From: Saprospiraceae bacterium
GTDB lineage: Bacteria; Bacteroidota; Bacteroidia; Chitinophagales; Saprospiraceae
Assembly (NCBI GenBank): GCA_013001595.1
Contig: JABDMH010000074.1
Coordinates: 1-43,966 of the forward strand
Direction: 5' to 3'
DNA length: 43,966 nucleotides
Below the pieces are notes generated by a model. The model searched no databases, had not been told where the DNA came from, and saw only the letters and a list, made by a program, of their open reading frames with translations. The translations under genes were made by a program, and so were the position numbers. Below are positions 1 to 9,494 of this stretch, piece by piece. Every line of letters starts with the position of its first letter. Within the stretch, counting starts at the first letter, position 1.

Positions 1-9
1 TCGAGGTAT

Positions 10-181
10 TAAATCCAGATTATAGATTAGAAAATCGATAACGGCTTGCAATTGCTTCAAAATATAGCATTGCACTAGCCTTCTCTCAATGATCATAGCG
101 GTGCTATGATTCAATCGCGAAAACTTATCTTTTGTCGCCAATTAAACCCTAATCACGAAGTTCTAATCCATAATCCGGGTT
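10..181. repeat. Long imperfect palindrome (MITE-like or structured intergenic repeat)
   Basis: The outer 21 bases (10-30) are repeated in inverted orientation at about 160-181 with roughly three mismatches. Near the middle, 92-110 forms a perfect 8-bp stem with a 3-base loop. The segments between show weaker inverted similarity, so the whole stretch can fold as one imperfect stem-loop of about 170 nt. No reading frame was found in it. It may be a non-autonomous insertion element or a repeat left by one; no target duplication was identified and no second copy was seen in this window. Confidence 0.45.
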
Positions 182-393
182 GGGGATAGCCGTAAGGCAA
201 TCCCTAGATGTCAAAGATTTCTTCAAATAAAAGAGCCCAGGACACAAGCCTGTTGGCTTTTGGCCGTCACCTACAAAGATACTACTGCACAGATCACCAC
301 ATTACGCAGTTCTGCAGGACAGTAGAGTAAAAACCATTCGGAGCCCTTCCCAAGCTCTTGAATTTCATCTAGTTGTGAACATAAACGTGACTT

Positions 394-731
394 ATGTCAT
401 TTATGTACAGTATCCAGCCTGCTATGGGAAGTGACAAAGTACATAGTGAAGAATTCATAAACCTGCTTGATCAGTATCTTACTGTGATCGACAGATTGTC
501 CAATCAAGGGAGTCAGGTAGCCAAGCTGGAGCAGATAAAAGATCTGCCACAAGTTGCTGAGGCAGCACTGCGGAAATTGGAAGTAGCTGAGTCAAGGTGG
601 TGTCACTCAGATCTGAACTCTCTGAAATCGAGCAACAGATCAGAAGGCATATGCCTGATTTCGAATCTGGAAATGTAGATGGAATCGTAGGACCAAAGAA
701 TTATCAAGATGATGGGGTAGAGGACTTTTAG
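394..731 (+). pseudogene. Frameshifted small coiled-coil protein
   Basis: From the ATG at 394 the frame encodes a helical, Glu/Lys/Gln-rich stretch ending around ALRKLEVAES, then becomes atypical in composition. Moving to the next frame at about 588-600 gives a convincing continuation (SLRSELSEIEQQIRRHMPDF) that stops at 729-731. Restoring one A in the short A run near 590-595 would join the halves into one protein of about 112 residues with a coiled-coil centre and an acidic tail (DDGVEDF). It is therefore either a recent pseudogene or a sequencing error. The family is not recognised. If it is read without the frameshift, a 94-residue product ends at 678. Confidence 0.45.
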
Positions 732-1092
732 GACTTGTCACTTTTCCCAAAATGAGTTGCTGATACAGGGATGGTAATTTCTCGGCCTGTTTAATCTTCC
801 TCTCTAGCGATGGATCCTTTTTTAGTTGTTGAATCCCAGGAAAGCATTGCTACAGGCAAATCTTCACTACGAAAGACAGCGAAAAAGTTGGAGAGTGGTC
901 GGATCAATATTGCAGCTGGAGAAAATTGATTCATCCGTATGGCACAGAAAATTCCTCAATATACGGCGGCCGACGCTAGGGCGCAGGTATTGGATTAATG
1001 TCATGGCCATGAGTAAAACCGCATCTTAAGCTGGAGTACTTGTATCCACGAAAATTTGGAGAAAGATGCTTTATGAACGGTGCGAGGTTCTG
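732..1092. other. Gene-poor stretch with decayed coding fragments
   Basis: No convincing intact gene is present. An ATG at 810 opens a 39-codon frame ending at 929 (starts MDPFLVVESQ). After its stop the same frame continues with sensible residues (MAQKIPQYTAADARAQVLD), which suggests decay of a short gene. A competing 67-codon frame at 826-1029 starts with TTG and has an unlikely composition, so I do not call it. Confidence 0.3.
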
Positions 1093-4000
1093 CTACATAT
1101 TCCTTCGGTATTTACCCCCGACCTCGAAAAGGGCTTGTGTGATTTGTCCCAGCGTACAGAATTTGGTCACGTCCATTAATGCTTTAAAGGTGTTTTGTCT
1201 AGAAGTGGCTGTTTCTTGAAGATTTTCTAAGGCTTTCGAAGTAACGGCCGCATTGACCACTTTCATGACTCGAGTATTATTGATTTGTTGCGCTTTTTCT
1301 TCGCTTGTTGCACGAACTACAGCCTCCGGTTGCACAATAGGAGAACCTTCGTTGGAAAGAAAAGTGTTGACACCCATTATGGGTAACTTACCACTGTGCT
1401 TTAGTTCTTCGTAAAGCATACTCTCTTCCTGAATTTTTGTGCGTTGATACATAGACTCCATCGCCCCCAAGACGCCTCCACGACGCGAGATGCGTTCAAA
1501 TTCTTCTAAGACTGCTTTTTCGACCAGGTCGGTCAGTTCTTCGATGATAAATGAACCTTGCAATGGATTTTCGTTCTTAGCAAGGCCAAGCTCATGGTTG
1601 ATGATTAACTGGATGGCCATTGCTCTGCGCACACTTTCTTCCGTAGGTGTGGTTATGGCTTCATCATAGGCATTGGTATGGAGAGAATTGCATCGATCAT
1701 AAATGGCATACAGGGCTTGCAGGGTGGTTCGAATGTCGTTAAAAGCGATCTCTTGGGCATGCAATGACCGGCCTGAAGTCTGGATATGGTATTTTAATTT
1801 TTGTGAGCGCTCGTTACCTCCATATTTTAATTTAATGGCTTTTGCCCAAATTCGTCTTGCTACCCTGCCGATGACTGCATACTCTGCATCGATGCCATTG
1901 GAGAAGAAAAAAGAGAGGTTCGGTGCAAAGTCATCGATGTCCATGCCACGTGCCAGATAATACTCTACATAGGTGAAGCCATTGGCAAGGGTAAAGGCCA
2001 ATTGAGTGATTGGGTTTGCTCCTGCCTCTGCAATGTGATATCCGGAGATGGATACGGAATAAAAGTTCTTGATGTTTTTAGCAATGAAATAGGCCTGCAT
2101 GTCGCCCATTAGTCTTAGGGAAAAGGGTATGGAAAAAATGCAGGTATTTTGTGCCTGATCTTCTTTTAAAATATCTGCCTGTACCGTTCCACGAATCTGT
2201 TGCAGTGCCTCATTTCTGATCTCATCGTACTTATCCTTGTCCAGGACTTCATCTCCTGCGACGCCTAAAAGCATCAATCCAAGTCCATTGTGCCCCGTTG
2301 GAAGATCACCGTGATATCGTGGCCGGTCGCCAACATCTTTGAACTTCTCCTTCAATTTTGCCTCCACTGCCTCTTGTAGTCCATGTAACTTGATGTACTC
2401 TTCACATTTTTGATCGATGGCGGCATTAAGAAAAAAAGCAGCGATAATGGCCGCAGGACCATTTATAGTCAAGGAGACCGATGTAGTTGGATCACAAAGA
2501 TCAAAACCAGAATACAGTTTCTTCGCATCGTCTAGACTAGCAACACTCACTCCAGAATTGCCCACTTTTCCATAGATGTCCATGCGATCGGCAGGATCCT
2601 CACCATATAGCGTGACAGAATCAAAAGCAGTGGACAGCCTGCTCGCAGGTAGACCTTCGGAAAGATAATGAAATCGTTGGTTGGTTCTTTCTGGACTGCC
2701 TTCACCGGCAAACATGCGGGTAGGATCTTCAGCCTTTCTTTTAAAAGGAAAAACGCCGGCTGTGAAGGGGAAATGCCCAGGCAGATTTTCCTGTAGACAC
2801 CAATGCAAAATCTCACCTTCATCAGCATAGGTTGGGAGGCTGATTTTCGGGAAAACAGTACCTGATAGTGTCTTATGCCAATTCGTTGCCGTGATGTCTT
2901 TGTTGCGGACACGATAAGTCTGTATTTCAGCACGATAGCGTACATGGAGATCTGGCCAATTTTTCAACAATGCCCGATTTGATGCGGCAAGTTCTTTAGT
3001 ATGTGTTTTGATTGAATCTTCAAGTGCTATCAGTGCTGACTTGTTAGCTTGATCGCCATTCTCCAATATTCCTAAAGACTTCTTCAACGCATAGATCTCC
3101 CCGGCCAGTTTGCTCTGCTCCTTCGCTTCTCGATTGTAGGTCTGAATGGTGGTCACTATTTCTGAGAGATAATGGGTCCTATTGTTGGGGATGAAGGAAT
3201 GTTGGTCGTTGTGTCTGTCTACCACCTGCGCGGTCGTTGTTGAATTTGGAAATAGTAATGCTAGGCTCGCTACAAATAGATCATTGATTCCAGGATCTTG
3301 AAATCTGGATGCCACCGTCGCATAAACCGGCATGGATGCTGGTGATGAATTCCAATCGTTTCTGTTTCGTTGCATTTGCTTTCGCACTTGCGCCAATGCA
3401 TCTTCGGATCCGAGTTTGTCAAATTTGTTGATGGCTACGACATCCGTAAAGTCTAACATATCGATTTTTTCCAATTGCGTAGCAGCACCAAATTCTGGTG
3501 TCATCACATAGATCGATACGTCTGCATAGATAGTGACGAGAGAGTCACCTTGCCCGATACCTGATGTTTCTAACAAAATCAGATCAAAGCCAGCCAATTT
3601 GAGCAGGTCCAGTGCGCGGTCAATATGACGGCCGAGAGTTCGATTGGTACTCCTTGTCGCCATGGATCTCATGTATACACGAGGATCATTAATTGCATTC
3701 ATGCGAATGCGATCTCCTAAGAGGGCTCCTCCGGTTTTTCTTTTCGTGGGATCCACTGATATAATGGCGATCGTGCGGTTTGGATAATGGTGCAAGTACC
3801 TTAGCACCCACTCATCGATGAGACTGGATTTGCCAGCACCACCGGTACCGGTGATACCCAGTATTGGCGTCGCAATCTCCTCAGCAACCTGATGCATTTT
3901 CTGCATCCATTCCTGATGCGACAAGGGCTCTCGCTCCGTTTCCGATAGGATTTGCGCAATGTCGAGGTGCATGTTGGCAGTTGGGTAAGCCGTGTCGCTA

Positions 4001-4455
4001 CTGATCTCTCTACCATTGGGAAAATCACACCTATTCATTAGGTCACAGACCATGGGCTGTAGACCCATTCGACGTCCATCATCGGGACTATAAATGCGGG
4101 TGATGCCTTGTGCATGCAGGGTTTCAATTTCTTGTGGCAAAATGGTGCCACCACCGCCTCCAAATATGCGAATGTGTGCAGCACCACGCTCTTCCAGCAG
4201 GGTCAGCAAGTAGCCAAAGAACTCCATGTGACCACCCTGATAGGAGGTGATAGCAATTGCCTGGACATCTTCTTGGATTGCAGCCTGTACGATTTCACGA
4301 GCAGAGCGATTATGACCCAGATGAATGACCTCAACGCCATATTGGACGAGTATTCTCCTGATCACGTTGATGGCTACATCATGGCCGTCAAATAAAGATC
4401 CAGCGGTGAGAATTCTTAGTTGATGATTGGCACGGTATGGAAAATTGTCTGTCAA
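1093..4455 (-). CDS. icmF: Fused isobutyryl-CoA mutase IcmF (B12- and GTP-dependent)
   Basis: This cytoplasmic enzyme interconverts isobutyryl-CoA and n-butyryl-CoA using adenosylcobalamin, linking valine and branched-chain to straight-chain acyl-CoA pools. The domain order is diagnostic. A B12-binding domain comes first, with the lower-ligand motif DGHD at 23-26 (His25). A MeaB-like G-protein chaperone follows, with Walker A GTGGAGKS at 203-210 and NKFD at 343-346. A linker leads to the mutase barrel from about 550. Phe582 (MFAG) and Gln769 (AQNT) appear to occupy the positions that are Tyr and Arg in methylmalonyl-CoA mutase, which favours isobutyryl-CoA; this alignment is from memory. At 1120 residues it is slightly longer than usual (about 1090), apparently from extra residues at about 690-750. 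It stands alone; its 3' end lies beside the decayed left edge. Start is an ATG directly before the B12 domain. Confidence 0.95.
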   Translation of the reverse strand: MTDNFPYRANHQLRILTAGSLFDGHDVAINVIRRILVQYGVEVIHLGHNRSAREIVQAAIQEDVQAIAITSYQGGHMEFFGYLLTLLEERGAAHIRIFGGGGGTILPQEIETLHAQGITRIYSPDDGRRMGLQPMVCDLMNRCDFPNGREISSDTAYPTANMHLDIAQILSETEREPLSHQEWMQKMHQVAEEIATPILGITGTGGAGKSSLIDEWVLRYLHHYPNRTIAIISVDPTKRKTGGALLGDRIRMNAINDPRVYMRSMATRSTNRTLGRHIDRALDLLKLAGFDLILLETSGIGQGDSLVTIYADVSIYVMTPEFGAATQLEKIDMLDFTDVVAINKFDKLGSEDALAQVRKQMQRNRNDWNSSPASMPVYATVASRFQDPGINDLFVASLALLFPNSTTTAQVVDRHNDQHSFIPNNRTHYLSEIVTTIQTYNREAKEQSKLAGEIYALKKSLGILENGDQANKSALIALEDSIKTHTKELAASNRALLKNWPDLHVRYRAEIQTYRVRNKDITATNWHKTLSGTVFPKISLPTYADEGEILHWCLQENLPGHFPFTAGVFPFKRKAEDPTRMFAGEGSPERTNQRFHYLSEGLPASRLSTAFDSVTLYGEDPADRMDIYGKVGNSGVSVASLDDAKKLYSGFDLCDPTTSVSLTINGPAAIIAAFFLNAAIDQKCEEYIKLHGLQEAVEAKLKEKFKDVGDRPRYHGDLPTGHNGLGLMLLGVAGDEVLDKDKYDEIRNEALQQIRGTVQADILKEDQAQNTCIFSIPFSLRLMGDMQAYFIAKNIKNFYSVSISGYHIAEAGANPITQLAFTLANGFTYVEYYLARGMDIDDFAPNLSFFFSNGIDAEYAVIGRVARRIWAKAIKLKYGGNERSQKLKYHIQTSGRSLHAQEIAFNDIRTTLQALYAIYDRCNSLHTNAYDEAITTPTEESVRRAMAIQLIINHELGLAKNENPLQGSFIIEELTDLVEKAVLEEFERISRRGGVLGAMESMYQRTKIQEESMLYEELKHSGKLPIMGVNTFLSNEGSPIVQPEAVVRATSEEKAQQINNTRVMKVVNAAVTSKALENLQETATSRQNTFKALMDVTKFCTLGQITQALFEVGGKYRRNM

Positions 4456-4567
4456 GGAAAATGATGCTTAATGGTGATTTCAACCCGGTTCTATGCGGCC
4501 AGGATGTTTTTTAGGCAGTTTCTGGATAGTGCTCCAACTTGTTTGCTACATTGTAGTTGGGCCAGCA

Positions 4568-5215
4568 TTATTCATTAGCATGGGCATACACTTCAATCCA
4601 ATCAAGTCTGGAACATGCGTTCGACCCTCCTCCAGGCATGAGGTCTGTCCAACCAACCTCAACTACCTGGCTAAGGTCTGGGGTCTCTACCCAATTGCCC
4701 TCTACAACTTTATCAATATCAAGTGAACGCCACTTCATATCTCCGATATTAAATGCATGAATGCGCCAGTCTACAGAGGGACCATCACAGTCACTACTGA
4801 CTAGCCAGGTACCATCGGCTAGTTTGAGGATGACTCGTAATTGACGAAATCCAGCTTGCTTAGATCGCCAGATTATTTTGGAAAGGCCACGGAGATCTAT
4901 TGGTTTCTCGGGACCCAAACTCACTGCCCAATTTCCGTCACACAATCCGGACCAGACATAATATGGATCATCTGTAGGTTTGTCATGATGACTCTTCTTG
5001 ATCACATCCTTACCCGGTCCATGCAATGCTAGAGTCAAAGACTGGTTGGCCAAATGAGACTGGTTGATCGGAATTTCCGCGGGTGTCTCCATGAAGTCTT
5101 CTCTAAAGGCCAATTCTGGCCTTTCTTGGGCCAATATCCCGTAGTTGGAGAGCAACACTATGTGGAGAACAACTAAGGCAGAATAATCCCTGAGGAAACG
5201 CTGTAAATACTTCAT
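4568..5215 (-). CDS. Small secreted protein, possible carbohydrate-binding fold
   Basis: About 215 residues starting at the ATG at 5215. A second ATG eight codons upstream is possible, but the chosen start gives a clean N-terminus: MKYLQRFLRDY, then a hydrophobic segment ending near GILAQ, a typical signal peptide. The mature part is rich in Trp, Asp and Gly, with a repeated pattern of beta-strand-like segments (LRGLSKIIWRSKQAGFRQLR, DGTWLVSS, LDWIEVYA). Such proteins often adopt jelly-roll folds seen in carbohydrate-binding modules, but I recognise no named family. No catalytic motif is visible. It is transcribed divergently from the universal stress protein gene and precedes icmF on the same strand, 112 bases away. 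Export is well supported; function is inference. Confidence 0.7.
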   Translation of the reverse strand: MKYLQRFLRDYSALVVLHIVLLSNYGILAQERPELAFREDFMETPAEIPINQSHLANQSLTLALHGPGKDVIKKSHHDKPTDDPYYVWSGLCDGNWAVSLGPEKPIDLRGLSKIIWRSKQAGFRQLRVILKLADGTWLVSSDCDGPSVDWRIHAFNIGDMKWRSLDIDKVVEGNWVETPDLSQVVEVGWTDLMPGGGSNACSRLDWIEVYAHANE

Positions 5216-5376
5216 AATGATAAAGATAGGACTTAGCACCTAGCTTTGATAGGTATCATAAGTAAATATGACTATAGTCAGAGCCTTATGGTATAATCCT
5301 GACTATCTTATCTTACTGTAACGATCAGGTCTCGAGACTGCGCCAAAGTGCGAACGTCTCTTGATTTTAAGCAAAA

Positions 5377-6303
5377 ATGATTGATATGAAAGAAGATGAT
5401 ACCAAGACACTCGGTTCTCCCAGTTATGCAAATGTGTTGGTGGGCATGGAGCTCGCTGAGCCCGATGAACGAATGATGACCTTATTGAAAAAATTGGCCC
5501 CCGTATGTGAGATGAAAAATGTAGATTTCCTGCATGTTTTACCAAAGACGGAGCGTGTAGATCCGTTTGCGGTCGTCTATGAGGGTGCCCCTCTACAGGT
5601 GGATAGAGAAAAGCTGGAGCAAATAGCTGCAGCCATAAAGTCGCGGGTGGAGAAACTCATCGCCCCGGACATGTTTGAGTCTATGGACTATTTCATTGGT
5701 CATGGTTCTATATTGAGCGAATTGGTGGTCTTTTCCATTGAGAAACAAGCTGATTTGATGGTGGTAGGAAAGAATAAGGGCAACCTTCACGCCATAAAAT
5801 CGAAGAACCTATTGCGTCAGTCGTCAGCTGATCTCCTGGTTTTACCACAGAATGGCAGCGGGACCTTCAAGAAGATTTGCGCACCTATAGATTTTTCCAA
5901 AAACAGCATCTCAGCACTTAAATCGGCTGTTGTCTTGGCGAAAGCCCTCGACGCAGAACTCTATGTAATCAATATCTATCAGCGACCAAATCTAATGGCG
6001 TCACGTCTGGAGATGTCTATCGAAAGGTTCGAAAAGAACATTGAAGCCAATCATAAAGAAGGCTTTCAACGTTTTGTGGACAAGCATTTTCCTGATGAGA
6101 AAGACTTTCTTCAGCCGATTCTCGTGCAAAGCGATTACCCACGAGTCTCGGGAGAAATACTCCAGCAGGCCAAAGGACTGGATGCAGATCTTTTTGTCAT
6201 TGGTGCAAAAGGGCATTCAAAGCTGGCGAGATTACTTCTCGGTAGCACAACGGAAAGACTGCTAGATCTTAATGAAGATATACCCACATTGGTGGTTAAG
6301 TAA
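5377..6303 (+). CDS. Tandem-domain universal stress protein (UspA family)
   Basis: A 308-residue cytoplasmic protein with two UspA folds, roughly residues 17-157 and 164-308. The second domain keeps the ATP-binding signature: G276-x-x-G279, nine residues, then G289-S290 (VIGAKGH ... LLLGSTTERLL). The first domain has a degenerate version (VVGKNKG) lacking the final Gly-Ser, so only one site may bind nucleotide. Proteins of this family are induced by starvation, oxidative or envelope stress and act as signalling or chaperone-like factors; the partner cannot be deduced here. The start at 5377 is an ATG, with another in-frame ATG three codons on. It is divergent from the secreted protein gene and followed by a long gap. 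Confidence 0.93.
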   Translation: MIDMKEDDTKTLGSPSYANVLVGMELAEPDERMMTLLKKLAPVCEMKNVDFLHVLPKTERVDPFAVVYEGAPLQVDREKLEQIAAAIKSRVEKLIAPDMFESMDYFIGHGSILSELVVFSIEKQADLMVVGKNKGNLHAIKSKNLLRQSSADLLVLPQNGSGTFKKICAPIDFSKNSISALKSAVVLAKALDAELYVINIYQRPNLMASRLEMSIERFEKNIEANHKEGFQRFVDKHFPDEKDFLQPILVQSDYPRVSGEILQQAKGLDADLFVIGAKGHSKLARLLLGSTTERLLDLNEDIPTLVVK

Positions 6304-7213
6304 ATGTTGGTTTTTTTGAAGGCTAAATCGAAAGAAAGACTAAGCTCAAGGGGTGGTGGAGCTAACAGCATCATATTCGATCGATCACTTGTAGGAACCA
6401 GCGATTAAAATCTAAACTGTAGCATTGAGTGATCTCGTTATCGAACATCGATCGAAAAAAGGACCAGCCAAGCCTCTAGGTTCTCAGTATGAAGTTTTAT
6501 ATATGAATTTCACCCAAAGGTGCGAAGTTCGCAAAGGGTGGATGGAAGTAAAATTTTGATAAGCAAACCCTATGAATGTCGAAGCAAAGGGATACTGCTT
6601 CTCTAGCTAATTCTAACAAATCTTTACGTTCCCTTCGCCTCTTCGTGCTAACATTATAAAAGTAAAGGTAGTGTAGCGTAGCCGAAGCCTCCTATGTATG
6701 AGCTACCCTTCGATTTCACACTGTTTCAGTCAGGGTGACGAGTAGGTTTATGGGTACGTATCATATGCAGCTTTTCTAAAATTAGATAAAGTCATGCCGA
6801 GGGGAGTACAACACAATCTAAGCCCAGTAAGTATCAAGCTGCCCTTCGATTTCACGTTGTTTCGCTACCTATTACAGACCTCATAAGTTATATTTATTCA
6901 GGTTGAATATCGGTAATTGACATGATTCCCGTCTTGCAAGCCTGGAATTCTTCCTGAATGAGGATCTCAAGACCCCATTTGGGTACTAATATTTCTTGCC
7001 CCGGGTAAGATCGGGGTTAATTAAGGAACAACCCTCGCAAGATTCTCCCCTAACTAGCTGGGATGCCAGAAGGTTCATCATTCAGAAAATCTGTAATCAC
7101 TCTTTACCCGATTAGATTTCCTATCTATTTCTAGGTAGTTATTAGGATAGATCGTTAGTGTCACGTATAGCTGGCAAGCTGTTTTTTCTTAATTTTCGTG
7201 GCTGATCTTCCTT
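6304..7213. other. 0.9-kb gene-free gap with degenerate intergenic repeats
   Basis: No plausible gene was found on either strand. Two copies of a 27-base sequence (agctgcccttcgatttcac and so on) lie at 6701-6727 and 6837-6863; the first is followed by tcagggtgacg, a pattern resembling short dispersed repeats often seen between genes in Bacteroidota. An inverted repeat (cacccaaaggtgcgaa against ttcgcaaagggtg) lies near 6511-6540, and a small GC-rich hairpin (ccccgggtaagatcgggg) near 7000-7017. The stretch must also hold the promoter of the permease gene, which I could not pinpoint. Confidence 0.5.
6701..6863 (+). repeat. Direct repeat pair, 27 bp units 136 bp apart
   Basis: Units at 6701-6727 and 6837-6863 share agct(a/g)cccttcgatttcac(a/g)(c/t)tgtttc with three differences. 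The match is clear by eye. The unit resembles the short dispersed repeat with a ccttcga half and a tcagggtgac half; the second half is present only after the first copy. Confidence 0.5.
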
Positions 7214-8515
7214 ATGTCTCTATCCCATTTTATTGCTACACGCCTTCATGGATCCACCAACAAGCGGTCATTCTCCCATATGATCATGCGCATTGCTACG
7301 GCCTCTGTAGCCTTGAGTGTTGCTGTAATGATCGTCGCATCATCTATGATCAATGGCTTTAAGAAGGAGATCAGCCAAAAGATTTTCGATTTCTGGGGGC
7401 ACATTCAGATCACGGATGCATTTACAAGTCATGCCCTGGAATCGACGCCGATTCTCAATGATCCCGCATTGATAGATTCTTTACTGGAGATCGCATCCAT
7501 CTATTATGACTTGCCATTGAAGATTTTCGGGCTACAAGTGGCAGAGTCTACAACCAGGCAGACTTCAGGAGGAGTGAAGCACGCTTATCCATATATACAG
7601 TATCCAGGTATCCTGAGCACCAATGAAGACATGGAAGGACTCTTACTCAAGGGATTGGCAGAGGACCTTCCCATCGATTTCTTTGAACGGTACCTTGAGG
7701 AAGGCAGGCCCATTGACGGAAAAAAGGCGGACAAGGATAGACCACTGGTGATATCGAGAATGACTGCTCGAAGGATGAAATTGTCGCTGGGTGATGCTGT
7801 ACGCATTCATTTTATCACAGATGGAAAACCGGTGCCAAGGAGATTTGCCATCACGGGCATTTACAAGACAGGACTATCTGAATATGATCAGAAGGTAGCC
7901 TTTGTCAACATGGACCAATTGCAGCAAGTCTTGGGCTGGGAACCAGACCAAATCGGCGGTATTGAAGTGGTACTTGATGACATCGAGGATCTGGATATAT
8001 TGGACGCTTACATCTACCAGGAAATCCTACCGCCCGATCAATATACCCAGACCATTCGGCAGCGGGCGACCAGCATTTTCGATTGGCTGGACCTACAGAA
8101 TACAAATGAAGCACTCATTCTGACGCTAATGCTCATCGTGTGCATCATCAATATGATCACTGCATTGCTGATTTTGATTTTAGAGCGTGTACATATGATT
8201 GGCGTACTCAAAGCGCTTGGATCTGATAATTGGCAGATTAGGAAGATTTTCATTGAGCAGGCAGCGCAAATCATGCTCAAAGGCCTTTTGATTGGCAATG
8301 CACTGGGAATTTCTCTCTGTTTACTACAGAAAAAATTTGAATTTATAAAGCTCAGAGAGGAAGACTATTACCTGGCAGTGGCCCCAATAGACTTAAATTT
8401 TTGGCTCATTCTGGCCATAAATACTGGTACCCTATTGATTTCTGTTGTATTTTTAGTGTTCCCATCGTATTTCGTTAGCAGGATTTCTCCGACGAAAGCG
8501 ATCAGGTTTAGTTAG
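7214..8515 (+). CDS. ABC transporter permease, LolC/LolE (FtsX-type) family
   Basis: A 433-residue inner-membrane protein with the MacB/FtsX layout: one N-terminal membrane helix (about residues 23-45, ending SSMINGFKKEI), a large periplasmic domain of about 240 residues, then three helices near 300-324, 350-371 and 395-418. The stretch after the second helix (ERVHMIGVLKALGSDNWQIR) is the typical coupling-helix region that contacts the ATPase. LolC/E proteins release lipoproteins from the inner membrane for transport to the outer membrane. No ATPase (LolD) gene is adjacent, so its partner must be encoded elsewhere. The ATG at 7214 directly precedes the conserved amphipathic start. Assignment to LolC/E rather than another FtsX-type exporter is likely but not certain. 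Confidence 0.88.
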   Translation: MSLSHFIATRLHGSTNKRSFSHMIMRIATASVALSVAVMIVASSMINGFKKEISQKIFDFWGHIQITDAFTSHALESTPILNDPALIDSLLEIASIYYDLPLKIFGLQVAESTTRQTSGGVKHAYPYIQYPGILSTNEDMEGLLLKGLAEDLPIDFFERYLEEGRPIDGKKADKDRPLVISRMTARRMKLSLGDAVRIHFITDGKPVPRRFAITGIYKTGLSEYDQKVAFVNMDQLQQVLGWEPDQIGGIEVVLDDIEDLDILDAYIYQEILPPDQYTQTIRQRATSIFDWLDLQNTNEALILTLMLIVCIINMITALLILILERVHMIGVLKALGSDNWQIRKIFIEQAAQIMLKGLLIGNALGISLCLLQKKFEFIKLREEDYYLAVAPIDLNFWLILAINTGTLLISVVFLVFPSYFVSRISPTKAIRFS

Positions 8516-8518
8516 CGA

Positions 8519-9286
8519 ATGAACACACTTATTGACAATAGTATTGTCAGGCTCTGTCTGGCAAAATTCAGTGGCATCTTTGTACGTGCTTTTGATGTCA
8601 TTAGGCTATTGCCCATACGTGCCTACCGAATATTCATACACTTCAGAGACCGGATACAACTTTTCATAAAGGAGCCTAGGGAGCTTTTTAACATTCCTTC
8701 ACATCTCTATTGGTGGTTTGAATTGCTCTTCTATATTGGAGATATCTTGGGTCTAGGAGAGATTTATGAAACGCTCGCTGATATTGTTAAGTTCAATTCT
8801 CGCCCCTTGACTCCAGAGGAATTGAAGATTGTGCAGACCTTCTTTCCATCATCACTTAATGCCAGTCGTCTACGGATCGATGAGCACTCTTTCATTGGTC
8901 CAAGGTCGCATCATTTTGCCTATGTGAGCTTCTATACCATCAATAGCTGGGGACCAATGCAGGAATCCATCTTTGTGCATGAACTCACCCATGTATGGCA
9001 GTACCATCAATTGGGTTCTGTCTATATACCTCGTGCCCTGAGGGCACAGTTTTCTCAAGATGGATACGATTATGGTGGTCTATCCAATCTGGTTCGTGCT
9101 GTCGAGACAGGTAGAGGATTAGCCGATTTTAATCTTGAACAACAAGGTGACATTATTGCTGACTATCATCGCTTGCTCAATGGATCGCACACTCGATGGG
9201 GTCTAGGTAGTATAGATGACATCTGGGTATATGAAAAGCTCATGTCTGACTTGCGCAAGTCAGAAGAGCGCGATCTAGCTGCCTAG
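8519..9286 (+). CDS. HELTH-motif protein, putative zinc metalloprotease-like
   Basis: A 255-residue protein that starts three bases after the permease stop, so the two are probably co-transcribed. The key feature is IFVHELTHVWQYHQLG at 152-167, in which H154-E155-x-x-H158 fits a zincin metal-binding site. I see no clear third ligand, although acidic residues follow (about 205-220). The N-terminal 50 residues are basic and hydrophobic with no clear signal peptide. A similar HELTHVWQ segment occurs in proteins often labelled Rhs- or Vgr-related in Bacteroidota, where the role is unknown. Whether it is an active peptidase or a structural fold cannot be told from sequence alone. Confidence 0.8.
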   Translation: MNTLIDNSIVRLCLAKFSGIFVRAFDVIRLLPIRAYRIFIHFRDRIQLFIKEPRELFNIPSHLYWWFELLFYIGDILGLGEIYETLADIVKFNSRPLTPEELKIVQTFFPSSLNASRLRIDEHSFIGPRSHHFAYVSFYTINSWGPMQESIFVHELTHVWQYHQLGSVYIPRALRAQFSQDGYDYGGLSNLVRAVETGRGLADFNLEQQGDIIADYHRLLNGSHTRWGLGSIDDIWVYEKLMSDLRKSEERDLAA

Positions 9287-9494
9287 CATTCCACACATCA
9301 CGTAATATAAACTTTTTGCACACTGGCCGTTCAAACGTTTCAGTTTCAACTGGCTGGAAGTGAAATTGATCTTGGGAAAGATCTTTTACCTACAGATTCC
9401 AAGGCGAAATCGATTTCCAAAGGAACCACTCAAAATGTCTAAGTTTGCGGCATTGTCGGGTATGATCACTGTCTCATTCCTGAGTACGTATGCT

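Noticed and set aside
826-1029. 67-codon plus-strand ORF
   Set aside because: Starts with TTG, has a basic and Trp-rich unlikely composition, and competes with a better frame at 810-929.
2547-2945. 132-codon minus-strand ORF inside icmF
   Set aside because: It lies within the mutase gene in another frame; its composition is rich in Arg, Ser and Cys, and the icmF frame is clearly conserved. Shadow ORF.
9360-9494. N-terminal extension of the CorA-like gene
   Set aside because: It depends on a GTG start, and the extra 45 residues do not look like the family; the ATG at 9495 gives the expected start.
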